The translations under genes and the position numbers were made by a program. Shown in pieces: positions 7,860-17,510 of a stretch of DNA of 64,000 nucleotides. The notes under the pieces are model-generated. The model saw only the letters and a program-made list of their open reading frames with translations, was not told the DNA's origin and made no database searches. The DNA comes from Streptomyces sp. A 4/2 (GTDB taxonomy: Bacteria; Actinomycetota; Actinomycetes; Streptomycetales; Streptomycetaceae). The first letter of the stretch is position 1. Every line of letters starts with the position of its first letter. The stretch lies in assembly GCF_940670765.1 (NCBI RefSeq), contig NZ_CALNVW010000016.1, positions 226,759-290,758 of the forward strand, given 5' to 3'.

Positions 7860-9524
7860 TCAGCCCGCGGTGTGCACCACTTCCCCGCCCACCACCACGA
7901 TCTGGGCGACGGTTCCCGGGGTCCGCTCGATGGGCAGGCCGAGGATGTCCCGGGAGAACACGGCGAAGTCGGCCAGCTTGCCGACCGTCAGCGAACCCCG
8001 CTCGTGCTCCAGGAAGTTGGCGTAGGCGGAGCCCATCGTGTAGCCGTGCACCGCGGTCCGTACGTCCACCGTCTCCTCGGGTATCCACGCCGGGCCGCCG
8101 GACAACGGCCGCCGGGTGACGGCGGTGTAGATGCCGACCATGGGGTCCATCTCCGCGACGTTCCAGTCGCTGGAGAAGGCCAGCACGGTACCGGCCTCGT
8201 GCAGGGAGCGCATGGGCCATGCCTTGTGCCAGCGTTCCTCGCCGACGTTCTCCGCCCAGTCCTGGCCGGGGCCGGCGATCTCCGGCGCGCAGTGCCGGGG
8301 CTGCATGCAGGCCACGACGTCGAGCGCCGCGAAGCGCGGGAGGTCCTCGGGGTCCAGGCATTCGACATGGACGACCTGGTGGCGGGCGTCCCGGGGGCCG
8401 TTGACGGCGCGGGCCTGCTCGATGGCGTCCAGTACGGTGCGGATGCCACGGTCGCCGGTGGCGTGCACGAAGCACTGGAAGCCACGGGCGTCGAGCGCGG
8501 TGAGCAGGTCCGCGAACTCCTCGGGCGGGTAGAAGGTGTCGCCCCGGTGGTGGGCGCACCCTGCGTAGGGCTGGAGCATGGCGGCGGTGCGCGGCTCCAC
8601 CACGTCGTCGATGTAGAGCTTGAGCGGTCCCAGCCGCAGCCGGTCGTCGGCGTGTTCGCGCGCCGCCGCCGCGAAGTCGTCGAGGTCCGCGCCGGTGGTG
8701 CCACGCGGGTGGAAGAGGGCGGCGACGATCCTCGAACGCAGCCGCCCCTCGGCGCGGGCGCGCTCGAACAGGGGCAGGTCGTCGAGGGAGTTCTGCGGTT
8801 CGACGACGGTGGTGATACCGAAGCTGATGGCGTCGTCGAGCGAGGCGGCGAGGCGCTGGTACTGGCGGTCCGGGGAGGCCCAGGGCACCCCGAGGGCGTG
8901 CAGGGCGCGGTATCCGTCGCGCGAGAGCCCCTTGACCGCGAAGTCGGTGAAGAAGCCGGTCGGTTCGCCGGTCGCGGGGTCCGTCCTCGCGGTGCCGAAC
9001 GGCAGGTCCGGCTGGGCCGCGGTGACACCGAGCAGCCGCAGGGCGGCGGTGTTGAGCCAGACGGTGTGGACGTCGTAGCTGAGGACGAACGCGGGGGTGT
9101 CCCCGGTGGCCGGGTCGAGATCGCGGGCGGTGGGCATCCTGCCGTCCGGGACGGCGGAGTAGTCGAAGGCTTCGGCCTCGATCCACGTGGCGTCGGGATT
9201 CGCTGCGCGCCAGCGGAGGATGCGGGCGTGGATCTCCTCCAGTGACTGCGCTCCGGCCAACTGGACGCAGGCGTCGTCCGAGCCCAGCCGGACATGGTTG
9301 TGGGCGTCGATGAACCCGGGCAGCACCAGGCGCCCTTCTCCTTCGATGACCTGGGTGTCCGGCCCGATCCACGCCGCGGCCCCCTCGTCGTCACCGATCC
9401 AGGCGATGCGCCCGTCGCGCACGGCGAGCGCCTCGGCCCGGGGCAGGCCGGGGTCGACGGTGTGGATCCGGGCTCCGCGCAGAACGAGTGTCGCGGCCGG
9501 GGCGGAGGGGGTGCGAGGTGTCAT
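7860..9524 (-). CDS. Amidohydrolase family 3 (YtcJ-like) metal-dependent hydrolase
   Basis: 554 residues. An N-terminal composite beta domain (LVLRGARIHTVDPG) is followed by the metal-binding DAHNH motif (residues about 67-71) and the TIM-barrel core with later His and Asp residues (FVHATGDRGIRTVLDAI, then HVECLDPEDLPRFA). The C-terminal part ends in the usual GKLADFAVFSRDIL segment. Such enzymes hydrolyse amides, formamides or cyclic amides. ATG 9524 has AGGAG nine bases upstream; a longer form to 9731 lacks a ribosome site. It is followed upstream by an NCS1 permease on the same strand, so import then hydrolysis of a nucleobase- or hydantoin-like substrate is plausible. Confidence 0.88.
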   Translation of the reverse strand: MTPRTPSAPAATLVLRGARIHTVDPGLPRAEALAVRDGRIAWIGDDEGAAAWIGPDTQVIEGEGRLVLPGFIDAHNHVRLGSDDACVQLAGAQSLEEIHARILRWRAANPDATWIEAEAFDYSAVPDGRMPTARDLDPATGDTPAFVLSYDVHTVWLNTAALRLLGVTAAQPDLPFGTARTDPATGEPTGFFTDFAVKGLSRDGYRALHALGVPWASPDRQYQRLAASLDDAISFGITTVVEPQNSLDDLPLFERARAEGRLRSRIVAALFHPRGTTGADLDDFAAAAREHADDRLRLGPLKLYIDDVVEPRTAAMLQPYAGCAHHRGDTFYPPEEFADLLTALDARGFQCFVHATGDRGIRTVLDAIEQARAVNGPRDARHQVVHVECLDPEDLPRFAALDVVACMQPRHCAPEIAGPGQDWAENVGEERWHKAWPMRSLHEAGTVLAFSSDWNVAEMDPMVGIYTAVTRRPLSGGPAWIPEETVDVRTAVHGYTMGSAYANFLEHERGSLTVGKLADFAVFSRDILGLPIERTPGTVAQIVVVGGEVVHTAG

Positions 9525-9604
9525 CTGTGGTGCTCCTGCGTGGTTCTTGTCGGTGGGGCATCGGAGTGCGGTGCGGGCTCGACTGCCCGCGTTCCGCAGG
9601 GAGT

Positions 9605-11044
9605 TCAGGCCTGTTTCCGGTACGGCTTCGTCGTGCGGCGGGCGAGCGCCCAGTAGAGGAGGCCGGAGACGGGCGCGCCGAGGGCAGTGAGGTCCATTCC
9701 GCCCAGCGGCGCCACCCACGGGCCGGTCCACAGGGCGCTGTCACAGGTGAGCGCGGCGAAGGCCATCCCGCCGAGGAGGGCGACGATTCCCGGGGCGTGC
9801 CAGCCCGCGCGGTACCAGTACGCGCCGTCGCGCCCGCCGTGCAGGGCGTCGCTGTCGTAGTGGCAGCGCCGCAGCAGCATGTCGGCGAGGAAGACGCCGC
9901 CCCACGGGGCGAACACGATGACCAGCAGGGAGAGGAACGAGAGCAGCGATTCGGTGAAGTCGAGTACGAACAGCGCGGCCAGCGAACCCAGCGCAGTGAC
10001 GGCGGCACTGATGAGGATGGCCTTGGCGCGGCTCCAGGGGATGCCGAGCACTTGCAGGTTGAGGCTGGAGGAGTACAGCGTGATGATCGAGTTGGTGACC
10101 GATCCGCCGAGTACCAGCACGAGGAACACCGGCTGGAACCACACCGGGAGAAGCTTCTGGGTTCCGGCGACGGCGTCGCCCAGGTCCGCCTGGGTGGCTG
10201 CCGCGGCCCCGGCGATGCCGAGGACCACGGAGGAGACGAAGCCGCCCGCCGCGCCGTTGAGGGTGAGGGAGCGCAGCGTGGTGGTGCGCGGCAGGTAGCG
10301 GGTGTAGTCGGCGGGCATGGGCACATAGCTGAACGGCCCGGCCAGCGTCACCACGAAGGCCAGGGACCAGCCGGTGGCGCCGCCGGGAAGGCTGGGCGCC
10401 GAGGTGTCGGTACCCGGCAGCAGGAAGACCAGCAGGGCGGCGAAGCCGATGGCCAGCACGTAGGCCATCCACCGCTCCGCCCACTGCACCGTGGCATGAC
10501 CCCACAGGGCCACCACGAACGTCAGCAGAAGGGTGAGCAGCAGGGCGACGGCGCGAGCGGCGTTGCCGTGCCAGCCCAGTGAGGCGCAGCAGGCCGCCAG
10601 GGCGAGGGCTCCGACGACGGTGTTGACGATGGTGTAGCCGATGCTGACGATCCAGTTCAGCAGTCCGGCCGGCCAGTTGCCGCGTACGCCGAAGGCCGCG
10701 CGTGAGATCACCAGCGTGGCGGTGCCGGTACGGACGCCGCTCAGGCCCGCGGCGCTGATGGCGAGGAACGTCAGGCCGCCGGCGACCACGACCAGGACGG
10801 CCTGCCAGAAGGAGAGGCCGAAGGAGACCGCGAGGGCTCCGTTGATGACGTAGGTGAACGTCAGGTTGGAGCCGAACCACAGCCAGAACAGGTCCCGGGC
10901 GCCTCCGTGCCGCTCGGCGTCCGGGATCGGGTCGATGCCGTGTTCCTCCACCTGGAAGACGTCGTCGGCGGCCGGGGCGCCGCCGACCGCGGGCGGGTGC
11001 TCCCCCACTCCTTCGCGCCGCGCTGTGCTCGTCCCGCCGGCCAT
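9605..11044 (-). CDS. NCS1-family purine/cytosine permease
   Basis: 479 residues with about 12 membrane segments. The family signature FWLWFGSNLTFTYVINGALAV opens the first helix, after a cytoplasmic N-terminus ending VEEHGIDPIPDAERHG. ATG 11044 (MAGGTSTARR) is chosen because the upstream alternative at 11110 lies inside the palindromic operator. Together with the downstream amidohydrolase, 80 bases away, it forms a probable uptake-hydrolysis operon controlled by the divergent TetR regulator. Confidence 0.88.
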   Translation of the reverse strand: MAGGTSTARREGVGEHPPAVGGAPAADDVFQVEEHGIDPIPDAERHGGARDLFWLWFGSNLTFTYVINGALAVSFGLSFWQAVLVVVAGGLTFLAISAAGLSGVRTGTATLVISRAAFGVRGNWPAGLLNWIVSIGYTIVNTVVGALALAACCASLGWHGNAARAVALLLTLLLTFVVALWGHATVQWAERWMAYVLAIGFAALLVFLLPGTDTSAPSLPGGATGWSLAFVVTLAGPFSYVPMPADYTRYLPRTTTLRSLTLNGAAGGFVSSVVLGIAGAAAATQADLGDAVAGTQKLLPVWFQPVFLVLVLGGSVTNSIITLYSSSLNLQVLGIPWSRAKAILISAAVTALGSLAALFVLDFTESLLSFLSLLVIVFAPWGGVFLADMLLRRCHYDSDALHGGRDGAYWYRAGWHAPGIVALLGGMAFAALTCDSALWTGPWVAPLGGMDLTALGAPVSGLLYWALARRTTKPYRKQA

Positions 11045-11079
11045 ACGCCGCCGCCTGTCCCGCGACCCGTGTCGCGCAT

Positions 11080-11114
11080 TTGAATGGTGTTCTAAACTCT
11101 TGAACGTCATTCAA
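11080..11114. promoter_or_regulatory. TetR-type operator between NCS1 permease and regulator genes
   Basis: TTGAATGGTGTTC (11080-11092) and GAACGTCATTCAA (11102-11114) form 13-base arms with two mismatches and a 9-base centre. It sits in the only AT-rich stretch of the divergent promoter and would overlap the permease promoter. Most likely target of the TetR protein at 11249. Confidence 0.7.
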
Positions 11115-11248
11115 GATGGAGGCAGCTCCCCTCGGCCGTCAACCCCTTGACGGCAATTCACAGAGATAGGCTCGGCTCCGCAGGCGCCGGGGCACGGGGC
11201 GCCGGGGCAAGCAGCCGGGGCGGCGGGAACAGAAGGAGCGGGGACCAG

Positions 11249-11881
11249 GTGGCAGGGGCGGCGGCACAGCGGCACTCGGCACGCGGCGGCGAGGAGTTGC
11301 GCGTACGCATCGTGCGGGAGGCCACGACGGTCATCGCCGAGGAAGGGCTGGCCACGCTCACCATGTCCGCCCTCGCCAAGCGCCTGAACACCAGCGGCGG
11401 CCATCTGCTGTACTACTTCGACAGCAAGGACCGGCTCCTCCTGGAGGCGCTGCGCTACAGCGAGAACGCCCTCACCGAGGAGCGCCGGGCCCTACTCAGG
11501 AAGCGGGTCACGCCACGACGGCGCCTCGACCTGTTCCTCCAGCTCTATCTGCCCACCGGTCCGCGCGATCCGCGCTGGATGCTCTGGATCGAGCTCTGGG
11601 CGCGCACCGGCTCCGACGAAGCCCTGCGCCCCGCCCAGGAGGAGATGGACGAGGCCTGGCAGCAGGATCTCCGGTCCATCCTGCTCAAGGGAGTGGAGCG
11701 CGCGGAGTTCGCCCCGGCCGATGTCACCGAGCAGGCGTCCCAACTGCTCGCCCTGCTGGACGGCCTGAGCACCCGTGTCGTCCTGGGGCAGGGCGGGACG
11801 GACAGCCGTCAGGCCCTCGCCACGGCCCGCGCCGCCGCCGTACTGCTGGTACCGGGCGCTGGTCCGCGGCACGGCGAGTGA
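11249..11881 (+). CDS. TetR-family transcriptional regulator
   Basis: 210 residues. The helix-turn-helix is in the first 60 residues (REATTVIAEEGLATLTMSALAKRLNTSGGHLLYYFDSKDRLLLEAL), with a ligand-binding helical domain after it that includes a WIELWARTG segment typical of BetI/RutR-like members. GTG 11249 has AAGGAG ten bases upstream and gives the normal family length; the longer TTG-started form would add 34 non-conserved residues. Divergent from the NCS1 permease-amidohydrolase operon, which it probably represses through the 35-base palindrome between them. Confidence 0.92.
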   Translation: MAGAAAQRHSARGGEELRVRIVREATTVIAEEGLATLTMSALAKRLNTSGGHLLYYFDSKDRLLLEALRYSENALTEERRALLRKRVTPRRRLDLFLQLYLPTGPRDPRWMLWIELWARTGSDEALRPAQEEMDEAWQQDLRSILLKGVERAEFAPADVTEQASQLLALLDGLSTRVVLGQGGTDSRQALATARAAAVLLVPGAGPRHGE

Positions 11882-11919
11882 CAGGATGAGCAGCCTACCG
11901 ACGGGAAAGGTGCCATGAC

Positions 11920-12606
11920 ATGGCGGTCATCCACAGGACCACACTGACCCCTACGAAGCTGGAGCTCCTCGCCTCCTGGCTCCCTGAGCAGTCCTGGTAC
12001 CGCGGCAGCGGGCACCAGCCGGAACTGACCAAGGCCGGCGGTTTCCGGCTCGACGATCCGCAGGGCGAGGTCGGGATCGAGTTCATGGCGGTCACCGACG
12101 ATTCCGGCGACGGGCCGGTGACGTACCAGGTACCGCTCACGTACCGCGGCGCGCCCCTGGACGGGGCCGACCACGCTCTCATCGGCACCTCGGAGCACGG
12201 GGTGCTGGGACAGCGGTGGGTGTACGACGGAGCCCACGACCCGGTTCTCGCCGCCCAGTTGTTCGCTCTCGTCGTGGGCGCGGCCGAGCCGCAGGCACAG
12301 AACGCGAGCAACAGCCCCGACCCGACCGTCACCAGTCGGCGCGCCGGGTCCTGCCCCACCTCGGCGACCGGGCCCACGGCGGTGGCCGACGGGCCGGACG
12401 CCACCGAGATCGGCATGCGCACCCCTGCCGGACCGGGTCGGCTGACCCTCCGCGTGAACCGCGTCCTCCGGCCGGAGCAGCCGGGACGGCCGGGACAGGA
12501 CGGCTCGTCCGACAGCGCGGCCGGGTCGCTGGGACAGGTCAGCGCCGAGTGGCTGCTGCCGGACGGCACCAGGGCACGCGGGCTGTTCGCCGTCGTCCAG
12601 GACTGA
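11920..12606 (+). CDS. Maltokinase N-terminal cap-like domain protein
   Basis: 228 residues, cytoplasmic, no signal peptide. The N-terminal half (MAVIHRTTLTPTKLELLASW, then VTYQVPLTYRGAPLDGADHALIGTSEHG) resembles the cap domain found at the N-terminus of maltokinases in the trehalose-to-glycogen (GlgE) route, here without a kinase domain. The middle is low-complexity; the last 30 residues (SAEWLLPDGTRARGLFAVVQD) look structured. Proteins of this type in Streptomyces are often labelled glucan-branching-related, but no activity is established. It starts 38 bases after the TetR gene on the same strand. The family call rests on pattern memory and is moderate. Confidence 0.65.
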   Translation: MAVIHRTTLTPTKLELLASWLPEQSWYRGSGHQPELTKAGGFRLDDPQGEVGIEFMAVTDDSGDGPVTYQVPLTYRGAPLDGADHALIGTSEHGVLGQRWVYDGAHDPVLAAQLFALVVGAAEPQAQNASNSPDPTVTSRRAGSCPTSATGPTAVADGPDATEIGMRTPAGPGRLTLRVNRVLRPEQPGRPGQDGSSDSAAGSLGQVSAEWLLPDGTRARGLFAVVQD

Positions 12607-12618
12607 TCAGGTCGGTCC

Positions 12619-13593
12619 TCAAGCCGTGAAGCCCACGTGCACGTGGTCGTGGTGGGTGTTGTCGGTGAAGAACTGACCGGCCGTCGCACCCCCGGAGAGC
12701 TGGACCGGGCCGCCGACGTTGTACGAGCCGGCCGCCGCCGCGTCCCGCATGAAGGACTCGATCAGCCGGCGTGACGTGGCCGGGTCGACGACCATGTGCC
12801 CGTCGATCTGCCATACGTCGAAGGCCCGGCCCAGCGGATGGTCGCTGGGCCGGTTCGTGCCGAACACGTCCAGCGGGTGGCCGGAGCGGATCACGCTGAC
12901 GTACATCCGATAGGTGCCGGCCAGCCGCAGCAGCGCCTGCAGGACGGTCGGGTGGATGTGCCCGCTGCGGATGTCGGCCTCGGCCGCGGGGGGCAACGTG
13001 ATCCGCGGGTTCGCCAGCACACGCTGTGCGGCCGAGGGCAGCGACGCCACCGCCGCGCCGGGTCGCGCCGGGTGGAGCGCGGTCACCTTCCAGTGGGGCT
13101 GCGCCCGGCTCAGCCGTACGTCGACGGTCGTGCCACCGGCATGACCGGGTGTCCACTGGCGGCAGACCACCAGCACGCTGGCCGAGTCGCTGAGGATGCC
13201 GCCGTACTGCGCGTCGATCACCTGGAGTGCGGCCTCGTTCGCGCCCGGCAGCAGCGGTCCCGCCTGGTCCACCAGGGACGGCGCCGCTCCCAGCGCGGCC
13301 ACCCGCTTCTTCGCCGCGGTCGCGCCGCCCTCTCCGGCGCCCCAGGCGCCGATCGCCTCCACGACCTGTACGGCGCGCAGCTTCACCGCGGGGTCCACGT
13401 CGGCGCGGTCCGGGCGCCAGGGCGTGGTCGCGGGCAAGGAGGAACGAGAGGACGGGGACGGGGACGAAGCGCGGCCGGGGCCCGCAGCCGTCCGGGGGTC
13501 TCCGGAGCATCCGGCCGCGCCCAGTCCCACGGCTCCCGTGACCAGACCTCCGGCGCCGAGCAGCACCGCGCGTCGGCCGAGTGGTTGTCCCAT
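12619..13593 (-). CDS. Secreted lipoprotein with D,D-peptidase-like (M15) C-terminal domain
   Basis: 324 residues. A Tat-like signal with twin arginine (LGRRAVLLGAGGLVTGAVGLGAAGC) ends in a lipobox cysteine, so it is an exported lipoprotein. After a Ser/Pro linker there is a region of unknown type. The C-terminal 120 residues then carry SGHPLDVFGTNRPSDHPLGRAFDVWQIDG and HHDHVHVGF, matching the zinc site H-x6-D...H-x-H of M15/VanY-like peptidoglycan hydrolases. Role: likely cell-wall peptide trimming outside the membrane. ATG 13593 is preferred over 13644. It converges with the gene ending at 12606. Confidence 0.78.
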   Translation of the reverse strand: MGQPLGRRAVLLGAGGLVTGAVGLGAAGCSGDPRTAAGPGRASSPSPSSRSSLPATTPWRPDRADVDPAVKLRAVQVVEAIGAWGAGEGGATAAKKRVAALGAAPSLVDQAGPLLPGANEAALQVIDAQYGGILSDSASVLVVCRQWTPGHAGGTTVDVRLSRAQPHWKVTALHPARPGAAVASLPSAAQRVLANPRITLPPAAEADIRSGHIHPTVLQALLRLAGTYRMYVSVIRSGHPLDVFGTNRPSDHPLGRAFDVWQIDGHMVVDPATSRRLIESFMRDAAAAGSYNVGGPVQLSGGATAGQFFTDNTHHDHVHVGFTA

Positions 13594-13728
13594 GCGATGC
13601 CCCGATCTCGTTCCGGCCTGTCCGGCACCAGCCTGCGGGACCACCGGGCGCGGCGCATGCGGGGCGCGGCGGACGTGGTGTCCGCCCCGGGAACCGGCTC
13701 GGATCGGATCGGCCCTACTCGGATCGGG

Positions 13729-14328
13729 TCAGAACGGGACGGTGAGCTGGGCCCGGACGTGCGCGCGCAGCACGCCCGCCATGTCCGTCGTGCATCCGCT
13801 GAGGAGCCACTGCACCTGGAGTCCGTCCATCAGCGCGATCAGTTGCTGCGCCGCCACTTCGGGCGCGATGCCGGGCCGCAGCGCGCCCGCGTCGTGCGCC
13901 TGCCCGTACGCGAGTACCGCTCCCTCCACCGAGGTCCGGTAACGCCGCACGAAGTACGCGTGGGCGGGGTGGTCGGCGGCCGTCGCCTCCGCGGCGAGCA
14001 CCGAGAACAACTCGACGATCCCGCGGCGCCCCGCGTTCAGCTCGGCCAGATCGGCCATCCTGCGCAGCCGGTCGACGCCGGTCGGGCTGCCGAGCGACAT
14101 CCACTCGCCGTCGACCTCGTCGCGGTGTTCCAGGACCGCGAGCAGGAGCGATTCCTTGGTCGGGAAGTGGTGCAGCAGCCCGGGGTGGGAGATACCGCAG
14201 CGGGTCGCGATCGTGCGCAGTGACGCTCCCCGGTAACCCGCCTCGCCGAACATGGCCATGGCGTGGTCGAGGATCTCGCGCCGTTTCGCACGGCCCTTCG
14301 CGTAGCCGCGCCGCTCTTCAGCGGTCAC
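13729..14328 (-). CDS. TetR-family transcriptional regulator
   Basis: 199 residues. DNA-binding domain: RREILDHAMAMFGEAGYRGASLRTIATRCGISHPGLLHHFPTKESLLLAVLEHRD, a typical TetR helix-turn-helix. The C-terminal domain (residues about 75-195) is a BetI-like ligand pocket. Divergent from a GH3 beta-glucosidase gene, with a near-perfect palindrome between them. By position it is the repressor of that glycosidase, probably relieved by a glycoside or aglycone. Confidence 0.92.
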   Translation of the reverse strand: MTAEERRGYAKGRAKRREILDHAMAMFGEAGYRGASLRTIATRCGISHPGLLHHFPTKESLLLAVLEHRDEVDGEWMSLGSPTGVDRLRRMADLAELNAGRRGIVELFSVLAAEATAADHPAHAYFVRRYRTSVEGAVLAYGQAHDAGALRPGIAPEVAAQQLIALMDGLQVQWLLSGCTTDMAGVLRAHVRAQLTVPF

Positions 14329-14383
14329 TCGTCACTTCCCGGGTCTCGTCGGACTGCGTCGCCGAACAGATTCGCACACCGGA

Positions 14384-14405
14384 ATACTTACCACTTGGTC
14401 GGTAT
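14384..14405. promoter_or_regulatory. TetR-type operator upstream of the GH3 gene
   Basis: ATACTTACCA-CT-TGGTCGGTAT: 10-base arms with two mismatches and a 2-base centre, in the divergent promoter between the TetR regulator and the glycosidase. Its short, compact form is typical of TetR operators. Confidence 0.65.
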
Positions 14406-14517
14406 GGTGCGTACCGTGGACCGTCGCGGCCAGCGGGAGCCGTGCCCCGCCCCCTGGGCCGCGTCTCCCGTTGTCCCGCCCGACGAGCAGGACAACGACG
14501 TTGCGAAAGGAATCCCT

Positions 14518-16800
14518 GTGGCCCCCTCCCTGCCCTACCTCGACCCCGCGCTGCCCGTCGCCGAGCGGGTCGACGACCTCCTCGGCCGTATGACGCTGCC
14601 GGAGAAGACCGGACAGATGCTCCAGTTGAACGCCAAGGACGGGGTGCGGCACCTCATCGAGGACCTGCACGTGGGGTCGATCCTGCATGCCCCGCCGGAC
14701 CGCGTTCTGGAAGCCGCCGAGCTGACCGGCCGGACCCGTCTGCGTATCCCGCTGCTTGTCGCGGAGGACTGCATCCACGGGCACTCCTTCTGGGAGGGCG
14801 CCACGATCTACCCCACCCAGCTCGGTATGGCCGCGACCTGGGACCCGGCGCTCGTCGAGCGCATCGCGAGGGCGACGGCCGTCGAGGTCGCGTCGACCGG
14901 TGTGCACTGGACGTTCTCCCCGGTGCTGTGCATCACGCGCGACCTGCGCTGGGGCCGGGTGAGCGAGACCTTCGGCGAGGACCCGTACCTCATCGGGGAG
15001 TTCGCCTCGGCCATGGTGCGCGGCTACCAGGGCGACGGGCTCGCCGACCCGACCGCGATCCTGGCGTGCGCCAAGCACTTCGCGGGCTACTCCGAGACCC
15101 AGGGCGGCCGGGACGCCAGCGAGGCCGACCTCTCACGGCGCAAGCTCCGTTCCTGGTTCCTGCCTCCGTTCGAGCGGGTCGCCCGGGAGGGCTGCCGTAC
15201 GTTCATGCTCGGGTACCAGTCGATGGACGGCGTCCCGATCACGGTGAACAACTGGCTGCTGAACGACGTGCTGCGCGGCGAGTGGGGCTACACCGGGACC
15301 CTGGTGACCGACTGGGACAACGTCGGCCGCATGGTGTGGGAGCAGCGGGTGTACGCCGACTACCCGCAAGCAGCCGCGGCAGCGGTCCGCGCGGGCAACG
15401 ACATGGTGATGACGACGCCGAAGTTCTTCGCCGGGGCGCAGGAGGCGGTCGCCCGGGGCGCGCTCGACGAAGCGGCGATCGACGCGGCGGTCCGCCGCAT
15501 CCTGACCCTGAAGTTCGAGCTGGGTCTCTTCGAGGACCCGCGCCGCCCCGACCCCGCCCGGCAGGCCGAGGTCATCGGCAGCGCCGAACACACCGCGCTG
15601 AACCTGGAGGCGGCCCGCCGCTCACTGGTCCTGCTGACCAACGACGGCACGCTGCCCCTGGCCGGAGGGTCCGGTTCCGGAGGGGTGGTCGCCGGGGCCG
15701 GCTCCGGGCCGCGGACGATCGCCGTCGTCGGGCCGAACGCCGACGACCCGCACACCCAACTCGGCGACTGGGCGGGCGCGTCGGGCCAGGCGGACTGGCT
15801 GCCGGACGGTCACCCGCGCGCGATGATCAGGACCGTGCTCGACGGATTCCGTGCCCACTCCCCCGCGGGCTGGACCGTCTCGCACGCGCGGGGCGCCGAC
15901 ATCCTCACGGTGGGCCCGGATCCGGAGGGCGCGTTCTTCCCCGACGGCCAGCCCCGGCCGGACGTCGTCGTCCCCGCGGAACCGGACGAGACCCTGATCG
16001 GTGAGGCCGTCGCCGCGGCGCGGGCCGCCGATTACACCGTCGCCGTCGTCGGCGACCGTATCGAGCTGGTCGGCGAGGGCCGGTCCACCGCGACCCTGGA
16101 ACTCGTCGGCGGGCAGGTCGCGCTGCTGGACGCGCTGGCCGCGACGGGCACACCGCTCGTCGTCGTGGTCATCAGCTCCAAGCCGCTGGTGCTCCCGCCC
16201 TCCGCGCTGGGCGCGGCGGCGATCGTGTACGCCTTCAACCCGGGCATGCAGGGCGGTCGGGCGGTGGCCGAACTGATCCTCGGCCTCGTCGAACCGTCGG
16301 GGCGTCTGCCCGTCTCCTTCGCACGGCACGCGGGGCAGCAGCCGACGTACTACAACCAGGTGCGCGGACAGCACGGCACCCGGTACGCCGATCTCACGCA
16401 GCATCCGGCGTTCGTGTTCGGAGAAGGGCTGAGCTACACGACCGTCACCTACACCGGTCTCGAAGTCCGGACGCCCACCCTCGGGGCGGACGACACGCTG
16501 CACGCCCGTGTCACGGTCCACAACACGGGCGAACGGCCCGCACGGGAGACCGTGCAGGTCTACGTGAGCGACACCGTCACCTCGGTGACCTGGGCCGAGA
16601 AGGAGCTGAAGGCCTATCAGCAGGTGACACTCGCCCCCGGTGAGTCACGCGAGGTCGTCATCGAACTGCCGGTCTCCTCGTGCTCGCTGGTGGACTCCGA
16701 GGGCCGTCGCGTCGTCGAGCCCGGCGCCTTCGAGCTGCTCGTCGGCCCCTCGTCACGCGACGAGTCCCTGCTGCGGGCGGGCTTCACCGTGAAGGGCTGA
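14518..16800 (+). CDS. Glycoside hydrolase family 3 beta-glucosidase/xylosidase
   Basis: 760 residues, no signal peptide, so probably intracellular. The GH3 N-terminal barrel carries the KHFAGY motif (about residue 186) and the nucleophile Asp265 in LVTDWDN (usual form SDW). The C-terminal alpha/beta sandwich (RRSLVLLTNDGTLPL, and PNADDPHTQLGDWAG) and a fibronectin-III-like tail (residues about 655-755) follow. Such enzymes release beta-linked glucose or xylose from short glycosides. GTG 14518 has AAAGGA upstream and fits the family N-terminus; extensions are rejected. Controlled by the divergent TetR regulator. Confidence 0.93.
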   Translation: MAPSLPYLDPALPVAERVDDLLGRMTLPEKTGQMLQLNAKDGVRHLIEDLHVGSILHAPPDRVLEAAELTGRTRLRIPLLVAEDCIHGHSFWEGATIYPTQLGMAATWDPALVERIARATAVEVASTGVHWTFSPVLCITRDLRWGRVSETFGEDPYLIGEFASAMVRGYQGDGLADPTAILACAKHFAGYSETQGGRDASEADLSRRKLRSWFLPPFERVAREGCRTFMLGYQSMDGVPITVNNWLLNDVLRGEWGYTGTLVTDWDNVGRMVWEQRVYADYPQAAAAAVRAGNDMVMTTPKFFAGAQEAVARGALDEAAIDAAVRRILTLKFELGLFEDPRRPDPARQAEVIGSAEHTALNLEAARRSLVLLTNDGTLPLAGGSGSGGVVAGAGSGPRTIAVVGPNADDPHTQLGDWAGASGQADWLPDGHPRAMIRTVLDGFRAHSPAGWTVSHARGADILTVGPDPEGAFFPDGQPRPDVVVPAEPDETLIGEAVAAARAADYTVAVVGDRIELVGEGRSTATLELVGGQVALLDALAATGTPLVVVVISSKPLVLPPSALGAAAIVYAFNPGMQGGRAVAELILGLVEPSGRLPVSFARHAGQQPTYYNQVRGQHGTRYADLTQHPAFVFGEGLSYTTVTYTGLEVRTPTLGADDTLHARVTVHNTGERPARETVQVYVSDTVTSVTWAEKELKAYQQVTLAPGESREVVIELPVSSCSLVDSEGRRVVEPGAFELLVGPSSRDESLLRAGFTVKG

Positions 16801-16814
16801 GACCTGCGGACGGG

Positions 16815-17510
16815 TCAGGAGAACAGCGGACGCCACGCGATCCGCCAGTGCGGACCGATACCGGGGGCGAACAGCTCACCCGTCGGGGAGATGCGTCTGG
16901 CGTCCGGAGAGAGGACGAACGGCAGGGGGAGATAGGACCTCCCGTTCTTCGGCTGGCGTACCCGGGTCTCCACCGTGTACGCGGCCGAGTCCTCCGGGTG
17001 GACGTAGACGGCGTCGTACGGCTCGCCCTCCCCCCGGCCTGCGGCGGCTTCCTCTTCCCGGGTCGGGATCCGCGGTGCGTGGCCGCCGAGCATCGCGACG
17101 GCGCGTGCCTCGTACCCGTCGGCCAGGATGTTCGCCACCGGACACAGGCCGTCGGCGCCGTGGTCCACCGCGGCCCGAGCGGCGTCGACGGCGTCCCTGG
17201 CGGTGGCGGCGAACTCGTCGCGCAGCGGTGAGGTGTTGTCGACCGCGGCGCCGAGGGCCAGCCGGGCGGTGTCGAGGGCGAGGAGCGCCGCGCGGCCGGG
17301 GGCGGCGCCGACCGCGGCCTCCGCCGCGATGTCGGCGGCCGTTCGCCCCGCCGCGTCCCTGACCTCGGCGCCCCCGTAGGCGACAGCGCGAGTGGCAGCG
17401 CTTGCGGCGCGCGCGAGGTGGCGGGCCCTCGCCTGCTCGTCGGGTTCGGCGGGCCCGTCCACCGGTCCGTCCCCGAACTCGTCGGGACCCGTGGGGAGAA
17501 GCGTGCTCAT
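16815..17510 (-). CDS. Hypothetical protein, 231 residues
   Basis: Unrecognised. ATG 17510 has GGAGGT seven bases upstream. Residues 20-120 are Ala-rich and predicted helical (RHLARAASAATRAVAYGGAEVRDAAG), and the C-terminal third is beta-rich with a conserved-looking end (PFVLSPDARRISPTGELFAPGIGPHWRIAW). No signal peptide or membrane segment. It converges with the GH3 gene, the two stops only 14 bases apart. Codon use is normal for the window, so it is a real gene. Confidence 0.7.
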   Translation of the reverse strand: MSTLLPTGPDEFGDGPVDGPAEPDEQARARHLARAASAATRAVAYGGAEVRDAAGRTAADIAAEAAVGAAPGRAALLALDTARLALGAAVDNTSPLRDEFAATARDAVDAARAAVDHGADGLCPVANILADGYEARAVAMLGGHAPRIPTREEEAAAGRGEGEPYDAVYVHPEDSAAYTVETRVRQPKNGRSYLPLPFVLSPDARRISPTGELFAPGIGPHWRIAWRPLFS